64,000 bases of DNA from Arthrobacter celericrescens. GTDB lineage: Bacteria; Actinomycetota; Actinomycetes; Actinomycetales; Micrococcaceae. The stretch is from positions 1-64,000 of the forward strand of contig NZ_QYLP01000033.1 of the NCBI RefSeq assembly GCF_003614925.1, read 5' to 3'. Shown here in pieces: positions 33,626 to 40,856 of this stretch; position 1 is the first letter of the stretch, and the number at the start of each line of letters is the position of its first letter. The position numbers and the translations under genes were made by a program. The notes under the pieces are model-generated. The model did not search any database, was not told the DNA's origin, and saw nothing but the letters and a program-made list of their open reading frames with translations.

Positions 33626-34315
33626 TCACGGGCTGCCTTGCTCTTGTTGGGTTGCAACGAGGTGGGTCACGGCTTCTTGCAGGTGCCGTTTGATGGCCGC
33701 GATGAGGCCCTCCCTGTCGCCCATCTCCAGGAGATCCAGGAGGTCCTGGTGCTCTTCCACCAAAACTTCCATTCTTGGGTAGGAGACTTCCAGGTTCAGG
33801 ATGCACATCCGTGATTCGGTTGCCAGCGCCTTGTAGATGCGGCTCAGGCGGGAATTTCCCGCCGCGGCGACGAAGGACGAGTGGAACTGCATGTCCAGCC
33901 CGGCGATGGCCTCCCAGTTGGAGGCAAGCGCATGCTTCGCCATCCCGTCCACAATTTCCTTCAGCGCTTCGATGGCGTTCCGGATTTGCTCCGGGCCGCC
34001 ATCCAAGAGTATGCAGGCAGCGGTGGACTCGATGGTCTCCCGGGCCGAATAGATCTCCCTGAGATCCGTCGGTTCAATCTCCAGGACAAATACCCCGTAG
34101 TTGCGCCGATAGATAAGGATCCCCTCCTGGCATAGGCGTTGAAGGGCTTCCCGGAGGGGCCCTCTGGACGTGTTGAGTTGGCTCGCCACCAGGGATTCAT
34201 TGATCTGTTGCCCGGGGCGGATGGTTCCTCGGACGATTTGTTCGCGCAGATGGTCTGCAATCAGCTGAGCCGTCGGTCTCCCTTCCAGCGCAAACTGTTC
34301 TTCCGTTGCGGCCAT
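33626..34315 (-). CDS. Second GntR-family regulator, FCD type
   Basis: I start at ATG 34315 (MAATEEQF) because GAGGGG lies 7-8 bases before it; an ATG five codons earlier is less likely. The 229-residue product has a winged helix-turn-helix (I-N-E-S-L-V-A-S-Q-L-N-T-S-R-G-P-L-R-E-A-L-Q-R-L) and an FCD domain (D-M-Q-F-H-S-S-F-V-A-A-A-G-N, later E-E-H-Q-D-L-L-D). It is distinct from the neighbouring GntR protein. It sits just downstream of the amine oxidase gene's end, within the catabolic cluster. Confidence 0.86.
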   Translation of the reverse strand: MAATEEQFALEGRPTAQLIADHLREQIVRGTIRPGQQINESLVASQLNTSRGPLREALQRLCQEGILIYRRNYGVFVLEIEPTDLREIYSARETIESTAACILLDGGPEQIRNAIEALKEIVDGMAKHALASNWEAIAGLDMQFHSSFVAAAGNSRLSRIYKALATESRMCILNLEVSYPRMEVLVEEHQDLLDLLEMGDREGLIAAIKRHLQEAVTHLVATQQEQGSP

Positions 34316-34356
34316 TGATAGCCCCCTCATTTCAGCGAATGCGTACTACCTATTTG

Positions 34357-35502
34357 TCAAACAGCTAATGCCGGGATAAACCGTTGAGGGCGTACGAAAT
34401 CGAGACCTTCAAACGTGCGGCTGCCCAACGCCTCATGGGCGGCAATTTCCCCAAACCCGGTGGCGTTCTTGAATCCGCCACCCGAAAATCCGGTGGCGCA
34501 ATAGACCCGGCTGCCTTCGCTGAACGGGCCAAGGAGGGGTTGGCTGTCCTTGGTGTAGAGCTCGGGGAAGGCATCGGTGCGCACGATGTTCGGGATGAGT
34601 CCGGGGAAGAACTCGCTGACGGTCTCGACGGTCTCGGCGATTTCCGCACCGGTGAGGTCGCGGGGGACGGCGTCGGGGTTGGGGGTGGGGCGCCCGCGGC
34701 CGTCCAGTGTTGCCTTGACGGTGACGCCGTCGACGGCGGGTGCGCCGTACATGGACCGGTCCCCGTAGACCCGGCTGAAGGTGGGGAATTTCCCGGGGGT
34801 GAATTCGGCCCCGTTCTGGGCGACGAACCAGGTCAGGATGAGACGTTTCGTTTCCGTTGCGGCCGTGAGGTAGTCGGGCATGAACCTGCGCGACCAGCCG
34901 CCGGAGGCGACGATGACGTTCTCGAAGGTCCAGGACCGGCCGCCGGCGGTGACGACAACGCCGTCGGCGGTTTCGGTGATGCTGTCCACGGGAGTGTTGC
35001 GGTGGACCGTGGCACCGTTGGCTTCGGCGGCGGCCACTGCCGCCGTGACCGCGCGGTCGGTGCGGAGGACTCCGGCGTTCGGGTCGAAGACGGCGACGTC
35101 GTCCGGGCGGAGGCCGTGCTGCGGGTACCGTTCGGCAAGTTCCTCATGGCTGAGGAGCTGGTGTTCGGCGCCGGTGGCCTTGGTGGTTTCCAGGACGGCG
35201 TTGATGTAGGGGCCGTTGGCGGTGCCGATGGACAGGCCGCCGCAGCGGGTGAGGATGTCCTGGCCGGTTTCGGCTTCGAGTTCGGCCCAGAGGGCGCGGG
35301 AGCGCTGCAGGATGGGGTAGAAGTCGGGGTTGCCGCGGTAGATCATGCGGAAGAGGCGGGTGTCCCCGCCCACGGCGCTGCGGCCGTGGGCGGGTGTGGC
35401 GGCCTCGAAGCCGACTACCGAGCCGGACAGCCGGGATGCTTGCCACAGGGCCATGCTTCCGATGCTGCCCAGTCCGATGACTGCGAGTTTTCCGTCGGTC
35501 AT
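34357..35502 (-). CDS. FAD-dependent amine oxidase, SolA/monomeric sarcosine oxidase family
   Basis: A 381-residue flavoenzyme with Rossmann motif A-V-I-G-L-G-S-I-G-S-M-A-L-W (7-20), R-L-F-R-M-I-Y-R-G and the C-terminal G-F-S-G-G-G-F-K-N-A-T-G-F-G-E. The family oxidises N-methyl or secondary amino acids such as sarcosine or N-methyltryptophan. In MSOX and MTOX a Cys in a C-M-Y-T motif carries covalent FAD; here the aligned segment reads F-P-E-L-Y-T, so the flavin is probably bound non-covalently. Substrate unknown. It lies between a second FAD amine oxidase and two GntR genes on the same strand. Confidence 0.82.
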   Translation of the reverse strand: MTDGKLAVIGLGSIGSMALWQASRLSGSVVGFEAATPAHGRSAVGGDTRLFRMIYRGNPDFYPILQRSRALWAELEAETGQDILTRCGGLSIGTANGPYINAVLETTKATGAEHQLLSHEELAERYPQHGLRPDDVAVFDPNAGVLRTDRAVTAAVAAAEANGATVHRNTPVDSITETADGVVVTAGGRSWTFENVIVASGGWSRRFMPDYLTAATETKRLILTWFVAQNGAEFTPGKFPTFSRVYGDRSMYGAPAVDGVTVKATLDGRGRPTPNPDAVPRDLTGAEIAETVETVSEFFPGLIPNIVRTDAFPELYTKDSQPLLGPFSEGSRVYCATGFSGGGFKNATGFGEIAAHEALGSRTFEGLDFVRPQRFIPALAV

Positions 35503-35565
35503 TAGAGCACCTTTTCGTTACTGGTTGGTCCAGGTATTTGTTGTTCAGCTCGGGCGAGCTGCTTA

Positions 35566-36972
35566 CTATTCGTGAAGTCCGGCGAGCCTGCTGCCGAACT
35601 TTGCCAGGAGCGAGGTCTCGGTGGAATCTCTGCGCTCTTCCCACTTGTCGGCGAAGCCGAACAGGCTGTACATGCTGTGAACGCCCAGCCAGCGAAGGGG
35701 CTCGGGCTCCCACTTCGGTGCGCGGTACCCCACCCAGGGAAGTAGCGTTCGTTCCGTCTTCCGGTCGAAGGCCAGTTCCGCCAGGGTCCTGGCGCCCAGA
35801 TAGGCCGCGGTCACGCCGTGTCCTGCATAACCAGTCGAAGACCCGATTCCGGACGCCGGGTCCCACTGCACACCGCCGTTCCAGTCGCGGGTAACGCCCA
35901 GGACTCCGGACCAGGCATGGTCCACTTCGAAGTCGATGCCCGGGAAGAAGGATCGAAGCTTAGTGGAAAGCAGGTCAATCGTGGACTGCGCAGTCGAACC
36001 GGCGCCCCCCGTCCCCGAGCCGTAACGGTAGGGCTTGCCCCGGCCGCCGATGGCGATGCGGCCGTCGGCTGTTCGCTGTGAATAGATGAAGGTGTGCGCG
36101 GAGTCGTTGAGGTTCTGCGGCCCGTTCCAGCCAATCTGCTGCCACTCTTCGTCCGACAGCGGCTTGGTGACGATCATCGAAGAATTGATCGGAATCAGGC
36201 TCCTGCTGCCGAGCAGTTGTCCGGAATACCCCTCGGTGCAAACGAACGTCTTGGCAGCAGTGACCCGCCCGCCGTCCAGGGTGAGGGTGTTGCCGTCGAT
36301 GCTGCCTACCCGGCTGCCCTCGTAGATGCTCACTCCCATGCGGGTAACGGTGTCAGCGAGTCCGTAGACGAGTTTCGCCGGATGAATCCGGGCGCAGTGC
36401 TTGTAGAACATTCCGCCGTGGACAGTGGAGATGTTGACTTCCTTCTGGAACTCTTCACGGTCGAGCAGGTAGACGTCGTCGTCGGTCAATCCGTACTTCC
36501 GCTCGGCGTCACGCCTGGCAGCCAGCCGGCCAAGCCCGGCCTTCGTGTGGGCAGCTATCAGCGCACCGCTCTTAATCTGATCCGCATCAATGCCTTCGGC
36601 CTGAAGGATCTCCAGGACAGCATCGACGCCGGCGATAAACTCCTGCTGCAAGGCACGGCTCGCTTCAATGCCGCCTTCGGACGCCCGGGCAAACTTGGCA
36701 CGGTTACCGGCAGGCATCGCAGAAAGCCACCCGCCGTTCCGGCCGGATGCGCCATAGCCAATCTGTTCTGCTTCAAAAACCGCGACCGAGAGTGAGGGCT
36801 CGAGCTTCTTGGCGAAGTACGCTGCCCAGAGGCCTGTGTAGCCGCCACCGATAATGGCCAGGTCTACTGAGCCGTCGCCGGTGAAGCGGGGGTACGAGGG
36901 CCTCTTGTCCGCGAGCCCGGCCATCCAAAAGCCGAGCTCTCCGTTCCGGGGTGGTGCTGCAAGGGCTGTCAT
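35566..36972 (-). CDS. FAD-dependent amine/amino-acid oxidase (PuuB/DAO family)
   Basis: I start at ATG 36972 (MTALAAPP) with GAAGGA upstream; 468 residues. Dinucleotide-binding motif L-A-I-I-G-G-G-Y-T-G-L-W-A-A-Y (about 38-52), G-Y-G-A-S-G-R-N-G-G-W (characteristic of gamma-glutamylputrescine oxidase-like enzymes), and C-terminal G-Y-A-G-H-G-V. It oxidises a C-N bond, giving an aldehyde or keto product, ammonia or amine, and H2O2. PuuB-like names are common, but the neighbourhood (SDR, D-threonine-aldolase-like, RidA) does not point to putrescine. Confidence 0.8.
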   Translation of the reverse strand: MTALAAPPRNGELGFWMAGLADKRPSYPRFTGDGSVDLAIIGGGYTGLWAAYFAKKLEPSLSVAVFEAEQIGYGASGRNGGWLSAMPAGNRAKFARASEGGIEASRALQQEFIAGVDAVLEILQAEGIDADQIKSGALIAAHTKAGLGRLAARRDAERKYGLTDDDVYLLDREEFQKEVNISTVHGGMFYKHCARIHPAKLVYGLADTVTRMGVSIYEGSRVGSIDGNTLTLDGGRVTAAKTFVCTEGYSGQLLGSRSLIPINSSMIVTKPLSDEEWQQIGWNGPQNLNDSAHTFIYSQRTADGRIAIGGRGKPYRYGSGTGGAGSTAQSTIDLLSTKLRSFFPGIDFEVDHAWSGVLGVTRDWNGGVQWDPASGIGSSTGYAGHGVTAAYLGARTLAELAFDRKTERTLLPWVGYRAPKWEPEPLRWLGVHSMYSLFGFADKWEERRDSTETSLLAKFGSRLAGLHE

Positions 36973-37007
36973 TGTTGTCCTTCGTTGTCTGTGAAGCGTT
37001 GAGGTGT

Positions 37008-37742
37008 TCAAGCGGCGGTGTATCCGCCGTCGACGGGCAGGACCGCCCCGGTGATGTAGGAAGATTCCGGCGACGCCATGAAGAGAACGGCGTTGGCGAT
37101 CTCTTCTGGGGTGGCGAGGCGCTGGAGCGGGATCTGCCCCTCGCGCTGGCGGCGGTAGGCCGCGGGGTCTTCCCTGCGCTGGAAGGAGGCTTCAATGATC
37201 GGGGTGGCGGTCAGTCCGGGGGCGACGACGTTCACGCGGATGTTCCGCTCTGCCCACTCGATCGCTGCACCCTTGGCGAGCATGATCAGCCCGCCCTTGG
37301 CTGCGGAGTACAGGACTTCCCCGGGCTTGCCGACCATGCCGAGGCGGGAGCTGACGAGGACGAACGAGCCGCCGGCGGCGGGCATGAGCGGCGCGAAGTG
37401 CTTCATCACCAGGAACGAGCTCAAGAGGTTGCTGTGCAGCGTGTTCTTCGCGTCCTCATAGGACATCTCCGTCAGCGGGCCGCTGACCTGCAGGCCGTGG
37501 TTGAGGACGACGACGTCGACTGTGCCGTAGGTCTCGGCGGCTTCGCGGGCGAGGCGCTCGACGAAGGCCTCGTCGTTCAGGTCTCCGGGGACGTAGAGGT
37601 CCCCGGGCTCGGCGCTGTCGATCTGCTCCCTGCGTCCGGTGAGCAGCAGGCGGGCTCCCTCACTGCGGAACTGGGAACACACCGCCTGCCCGATTCCGCT
37701 GTTGGCGCCGGTCACCAGGGCCGTGACTTTATCAAGTCTCAT
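37008..37742 (-). CDS. Short-chain dehydrogenase/reductase
   Basis: I start at ATG 37742 (MRLDKVTAL) because AAGGAG lies 8 bases upstream; the GTG three codons earlier abuts that site. The 244-residue classical SDR has cofactor motif V-T-G-A-N-S-G-I-G, N-H-G-L, and the active site S-S-R-L-G-M-V...Y-S-A-A-K. The C-terminus V-L-P-V-D-G-G-Y-T-A-A is typical of FabG-like oxidoreductases. It probably reduces or oxidises an intermediate of the amino compound pathway encoded around it. Confidence 0.85.
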   Translation of the reverse strand: MRLDKVTALVTGANSGIGQAVCSQFRSEGARLLLTGRREQIDSAEPGDLYVPGDLNDEAFVERLAREAAETYGTVDVVVLNHGLQVSGPLTEMSYEDAKNTLHSNLLSSFLVMKHFAPLMPAAGGSFVLVSSRLGMVGKPGEVLYSAAKGGLIMLAKGAAIEWAERNIRVNVVAPGLTATPIIEASFQRREDPAAYRRQREGQIPLQRLATPEEIANAVLFMASPESSYITGAVLPVDGGYTAA

Positions 37743-37812
37743 GTCAGACACTCCTTATTGGCTACGTTGATTGGTTAGAGAGCTTCGGTGGGGAATTCCC
37801 GTGGCGGACCGG

Positions 37813-38919
37813 TCAGTTGAGGAATCCGCGGGCGTCCACCGGCCATCGCTCCAGGGACGTGCCCGTGCTGTCGGTGACGATGTACTCTTCGAAATTGACC
37901 ACAATCGGGCAGACGTGGTTGGGCACCACCGGAAGGACAGTGCCTACGCTCGGGCTGAAGTCCCCGGAGGGCAGCGGGAGGAATCCGTGGTACTCATTGA
38001 GCTTTGAGAGGACTGCTGTGGTACCGGCGACGCCGCCGTAGCCGCGCTCGGGGCTGCCTTCACGTCCAAGCACCTTGGTGCCGACGTCGAGGATGACCTG
38101 GTCGGGAACCCAGTCGCTGACCACGGTACCGGCCACGAACAGGGCAATCTGGTCCTCGGTGCAGGCTCCGAGGCGGGTGTTGTTCAGGTCGTTGAAGACG
38201 TATTCGCCGGGACGGATCTCGGTGATCACGCTGTTGGTGGCGAACTCGACGGTGGGCGTGGAGCCGGCGCTGACCACCTCGGGTGTGATACCGATCGCGG
38301 AAAGGCTGCGTACGGCAGCGATGAGGGTGGCCTCCTGGTCCTGCGCTGCGCTCTTGCGGGCGTTAGGGCCGGCACTGCCATGGCCCGGATAGGTGAAGAC
38401 CCCTGCCGGTACCAGGCCGCGCTTACGGGCGGCCGCCGCGAGGTCGCCGGCAGCCTCTGCTGGCGCGCCGGAACGACGGGCACCGCAGTCAACTTCAACC
38501 ACGACCTGGAGGCGGTCGGCGTCGTCCCCCATCGCGTCGGCAAGGGCGTCGATCGCCGCGAAATTGTCGACGCCGACCCGCAGCCGGGTGGTCTCGGCAA
38601 GCCGGCGGATCCGCGGCCCCTTTGTCCCGGCCGCCCAGATCGGGTACGCGATGAAGATGTCGTCGAATCCGGCTCCGGCGAAGACCTCGGCCTCGCCCAC
38701 ATTGCCCGCAGTGATTCCGACGGCACCGGCCTTAACCTGGCGCCGTCCGATCTCCACGCACTTGTGCGTCTTGACGTGCGGCCTGACGTCGAGGCCATTC
38801 CGGGTGGCGAAGGCCTGCATGCGGTCGATGTTGTCCTGCATCACGTCGGCAAGGATGATCGGGGCCGGGGTGTCGACCCGCTCGACGAGAGCGTCCAGTG
38901 CTCGCTGAAGCCGGTTCAC
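37813..38919 (-). CDS. D-threonine aldolase / D-serine dehydratase-like PLP enzyme
   Basis: Starts at GTG 38919 after AGGAG; 368 residues. Fold-type III (alanine racemase-like) PLP enzyme: R-P-H-V-K-T-H-K puts the PLP lysine at about 50, followed by G-I-T-A-G-N-V-G-E-A-E-V. The C-terminal N-H-V-C-P-I-V-V-N-F supplies the His and Cys metal ligands of the D-threonine aldolase / eukaryotic D-serine dehydratase group. These enzymes cleave or dehydrate D-beta-hydroxy amino acids. With RidA upstream, which removes reactive enamines, a dehydratase or eliminase role is plausible. Confidence 0.82.
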   Translation of the reverse strand: MNRLQRALDALVERVDTPAPIILADVMQDNIDRMQAFATRNGLDVRPHVKTHKCVEIGRRQVKAGAVGITAGNVGEAEVFAGAGFDDIFIAYPIWAAGTKGPRIRRLAETTRLRVGVDNFAAIDALADAMGDDADRLQVVVEVDCGARRSGAPAEAAGDLAAAARKRGLVPAGVFTYPGHGSAGPNARKSAAQDQEATLIAAVRSLSAIGITPEVVSAGSTPTVEFATNSVITEIRPGEYVFNDLNNTRLGACTEDQIALFVAGTVVSDWVPDQVILDVGTKVLGREGSPERGYGGVAGTTAVLSKLNEYHGFLPLPSGDFSPSVGTVLPVVPNHVCPIVVNFEEYIVTDSTGTSLERWPVDARGFLN

Positions 38920-38988
38920 GCTGTACTCCTCATGATTCTGTGGATGAATGACCGAGGGCAGCGATGCTGGCTTCCTCGACTTTTGATC

Positions 38989-39018
38989 GTTCGGGACCCG
39001 CAAGAGCGGGTCCCGAAC
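38989..39018 (-). terminator. Strong hairpin directly after the RidA gene
   Basis: Perfect 13-bp arms GTTCGGGACCCGC and GCGGGTCCCGAAC with an AAGA loop, three bases after the RidA stop. No T-run follows on the minus strand, so it may act as a processing or partial termination signal before the PLP-enzyme gene. Confidence 0.65.
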
Positions 39019-39020
39019 AT

Positions 39021-39518
39021 TCATGCGGGTCCCTGGACCGCAGTGACGACCATCTGGATTTCCACCGGGGTGTTGAGCGGCAGGCCAGCGACCCCGATCG
39101 CGGTGCGGGAGTGCCGACCGTTCTCGCCGAGGACCTCGATGAGCAGCTCACTGGCCGCGTTGGCGACCTGCGACTGCAAGCCCCAGTCCGGCTGGCTGGC
39201 TACGAAGACGAGCATCTGCACGATCCGGACCCGCTCCAGGTCGCCGACTGCCTGGACTGCGGCGGCGAGGCAGTTGAGCGCAGTGTGTCGCGCTAACTCC
39301 TTCCCCGTCTCCAGATCGACGTCCCGGCCGACGATGCCCTGGCCCAGCAGCACGCCATCCTTGAAAGGCAGTTGTCCCGCGATATGGATGCTCTCGCCCA
39401 CTGCCCGGTGGTGGACAAAGTAGGCGTTGCCGTCGAGCTCGGGCAGCTCCAGGCCGAGGGACTGAAGCCGTTCTGAAGCCGTGCGGCCCTTGACGGTTTG
39501 AGGTAGTGGCAGGCTCAT
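39021..39518 (-). CDS. RidA-family protein (long form)
   Basis: A 165-residue YjgF/RidA/UK114-fold protein, longer than the typical 128-residue RidA. Contains G-E-S-I-H-I-A-G-Q-L-P-F-K-D-G, L-G-Q-G-I-V-G-R-D-V-D-L-E-T-G, and T-A-I-G-V-A-G-L-P-L-N-T-P-V-E-I, typical of the RidA subgroup with N-terminal extension. The usual C-terminal Arg of deaminase-active RidA (in the C-x-R motif) is not present. RidA proteins hydrolyse enamine/imine intermediates released by PLP or flavin enzymes. Co-oriented with the PLP enzyme and the HAD gene. Confidence 0.82.
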   Translation of the reverse strand: MSLPLPQTVKGRTASERLQSLGLELPELDGNAYFVHHRAVGESIHIAGQLPFKDGVLLGQGIVGRDVDLETGKELARHTALNCLAAAVQAVGDLERVRIVQMLVFVASQPDWGLQSQVANAASELLIEVLGENGRHSRTAIGVAGLPLNTPVEIQMVVTAVQGPA

Positions 39519-39535
39519 CTGTACCCAGGTCTCCC

Positions 39536-40225
39536 TTAGGAAGCGTCAGGACGCGGCAGGCCGAAGAGGACCGGTAGGTCCGAGATGTCGGTGATGCGCT
39601 CGTAGCCGAGCCAGTACTCGTCGTGCTCGAAGCCGCGGTCGACGTAGACCTTCTTTTCGATGCCCATGATGGCTGCCGGGCGGTGGTCGTACATCGGGCT
39701 GGCAGAGACGTGCACGATCTCGTCCGGGGTCACGTTGAGCTTGTCGAACATGTACTCGAACGCGGCGAGGCGCGGCTTGTAGCAGCCCATCTGCTCAGCG
39801 GTGATGATGTCCGCGAACGGAGCTTGGAGGTTCGCCGCAAGCTTCTCGGCAACCACAGTGTCGCTGTTGGTGATGATGACCAGCGGAACGGCTTCCGCGA
39901 GACGGTTCAGCGCCGCGGTGACACCGGGGTAGGGGCCCCACGACGGGATCCGGTCGTAGACCTCGCGTGCCTCATCGGCGCGGAACTCGAGGCCGACCTT
40001 GCGCGAGGCGCGCTCCATGGAGTCGTTAACGATCTGGTGGAAGGGCTTGTACGCGCCCATGCACTCGTCAATCCGGTACGCCTTGCAAATGCGCAGGTAC
40101 TCATCAGCGACCTCCGCCGGCAGGCGCTCGCCCAGGACGTCACGCATGGTGTCGTTGATCGCGAACTTGATGAGCGTCCCGTTCATATCGAACGTGACGA
40201 ACTTTGGTTTGGTTTCGAATACCAC
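39536..40225 (-). CDS. HAD-superfamily hydrolase, type II haloacid dehalogenase-like
   Basis: I start at GTG 40225 because CTGGAGG lies just upstream, giving 229 residues. HAD motifs: nucleophile F-D-M-N-G-T-L (Asp13), motif II I-T-N-S-D, motif III Lys in C-Y-K-P-R-L, and motif IV in V-S-A-S-P-M-Y-D. The second position after the nucleophile is Asn rather than the Asp used by phosphatases (D-x-D), so a dehalogenase-like activity on C-halogen or similar bonds is more likely than phosphate removal. Three GntR-type palindromes lie 40-105 bp upstream. Confidence 0.8.
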   Translation of the reverse strand: MVFETKPKFVTFDMNGTLIKFAINDTMRDVLGERLPAEVADEYLRICKAYRIDECMGAYKPFHQIVNDSMERASRKVGLEFRADEAREVYDRIPSWGPYPGVTAALNRLAEAVPLVIITNSDTVVAEKLAANLQAPFADIITAEQMGCYKPRLAAFEYMFDKLNVTPDEIVHVSASPMYDHRPAAIMGIEKKVYVDRGFEHDEYWLGYERITDISDLPVLFGLPRPDAS

Positions 40226-40265
40226 GTGTCCTCCAGTTGGGATTGAATCAGATTGCAGGTTGTCG

Positions 40266-40329
40266 ATTGTCGACGAAACTACGTCGTCGATTGTCGACAA
40301 TACGCTTCGAGTGTGTGATTGTCAACAAT
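40266..40329. promoter_or_regulatory. Three GntR-type palindromes in the HAD-gene promoter
   Basis: ATTGTCGACGAA (40266-40277, degenerate), ATTGTCGACAAT (40290-40301, perfect) and ATTGTCAACAAT (40318-40329, one central mismatch) lie 41-104 bp before the start codon. Centre-to-centre distances are 24 and 28 bp. They match the sites at 32838 and 40802, indicating a shared regulator. Confidence 0.8.
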
Positions 40330-40421
40330 TTGGCGATGCCAGGGATGGCCTCGGGAGAATCGTCCTTAAACAGCGTGCGGGCCGCCCCTTGAGGGGGCGG
40401 CCCGCAGCTTAGGGCGTCATG

Positions 40422-40775
40422 TTAGGCGTCGAAGCCATGGATGTAGACCTTGCGGATGGTCTCGAGGACCTCCCAGCGGCCGGTCCAGCCTTTGGGCTGC
40501 ACGACGACGTCGCCCGCCGACACCTCGTAGACGTTGCCGGAGCCGTTGTCGGTGACCCGCACGCGGCCGCTGACGATGTAGCAGAGCTCGGTGTCCTCGC
40601 GCGGCGTGATGTTCCAGCCGCCGGGCTGGCACTCCCATACGCCGGTCTTGATGTCGTTGGTATCGAACTTCAGGATGGCTGTCTTGGGGTCACCCGAGTC
40701 GTAGCCGGCGCGGTGGCCGTTGGGCTCGAGTTCGCCTTCGATCTTGTCCTTGGGTACGTAAATGTATGGCTGCAT
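40422..40775 (-). CDS. Cupin-fold protein (DUF861/cupin_3)
   Basis: I start at ATG 40775 with a strong GAAGGAGAG site; 117 residues. Single cupin barrel with P-G-G-W-N-I-T-P-R-E-D-T-E-L-C-Y-I-V-S-G-R-V-R-V and V-S-A-G-D-V-V-V-Q-P-K-G-W-T-G-R-W. The DUF861 group includes EutQ-like and ureidoglycine-aminohydrolase-like cupins. It lacks a full His-rich metal set, so an enzymatic role is uncertain. It has its own GntR-type operator at 40802-40813 and belongs to the same regulon as the HAD gene. Confidence 0.78.
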   Translation of the reverse strand: MQPYIYVPKDKIEGELEPNGHRAGYDSGDPKTAILKFDTNDIKTGVWECQPGGWNITPREDTELCYIVSGRVRVTDNGSGNVYEVSAGDVVVQPKGWTGRWEVLETIRKVYIHGFDA

Positions 40776-40801
40776 GAAGCTCTCCTTCGACTGAAGTGTC
40801 A

Positions 40802-40813
40802 ATTGTTGACAAT
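40802..40813. promoter_or_regulatory. GntR-type operator upstream of the cupin gene
   Basis: ATTGTTGACAAT, arms ATTGT/ACAAT, 27 bp before the cupin start codon. Identical core to the site before the FAD/Fe-S gene. Confidence 0.75.
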
Positions 40814-40856
40814 TTTAGGCCACGGTAGGGGTGATGTCCATGGCGAATATCAAGGT

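Noticed and set aside
34344..34358. TTTGTCAAACAG as another GntR site
   Set aside because: Only half matches ATTGTNNACAAT, and the palindrome is weak; no other evidence.
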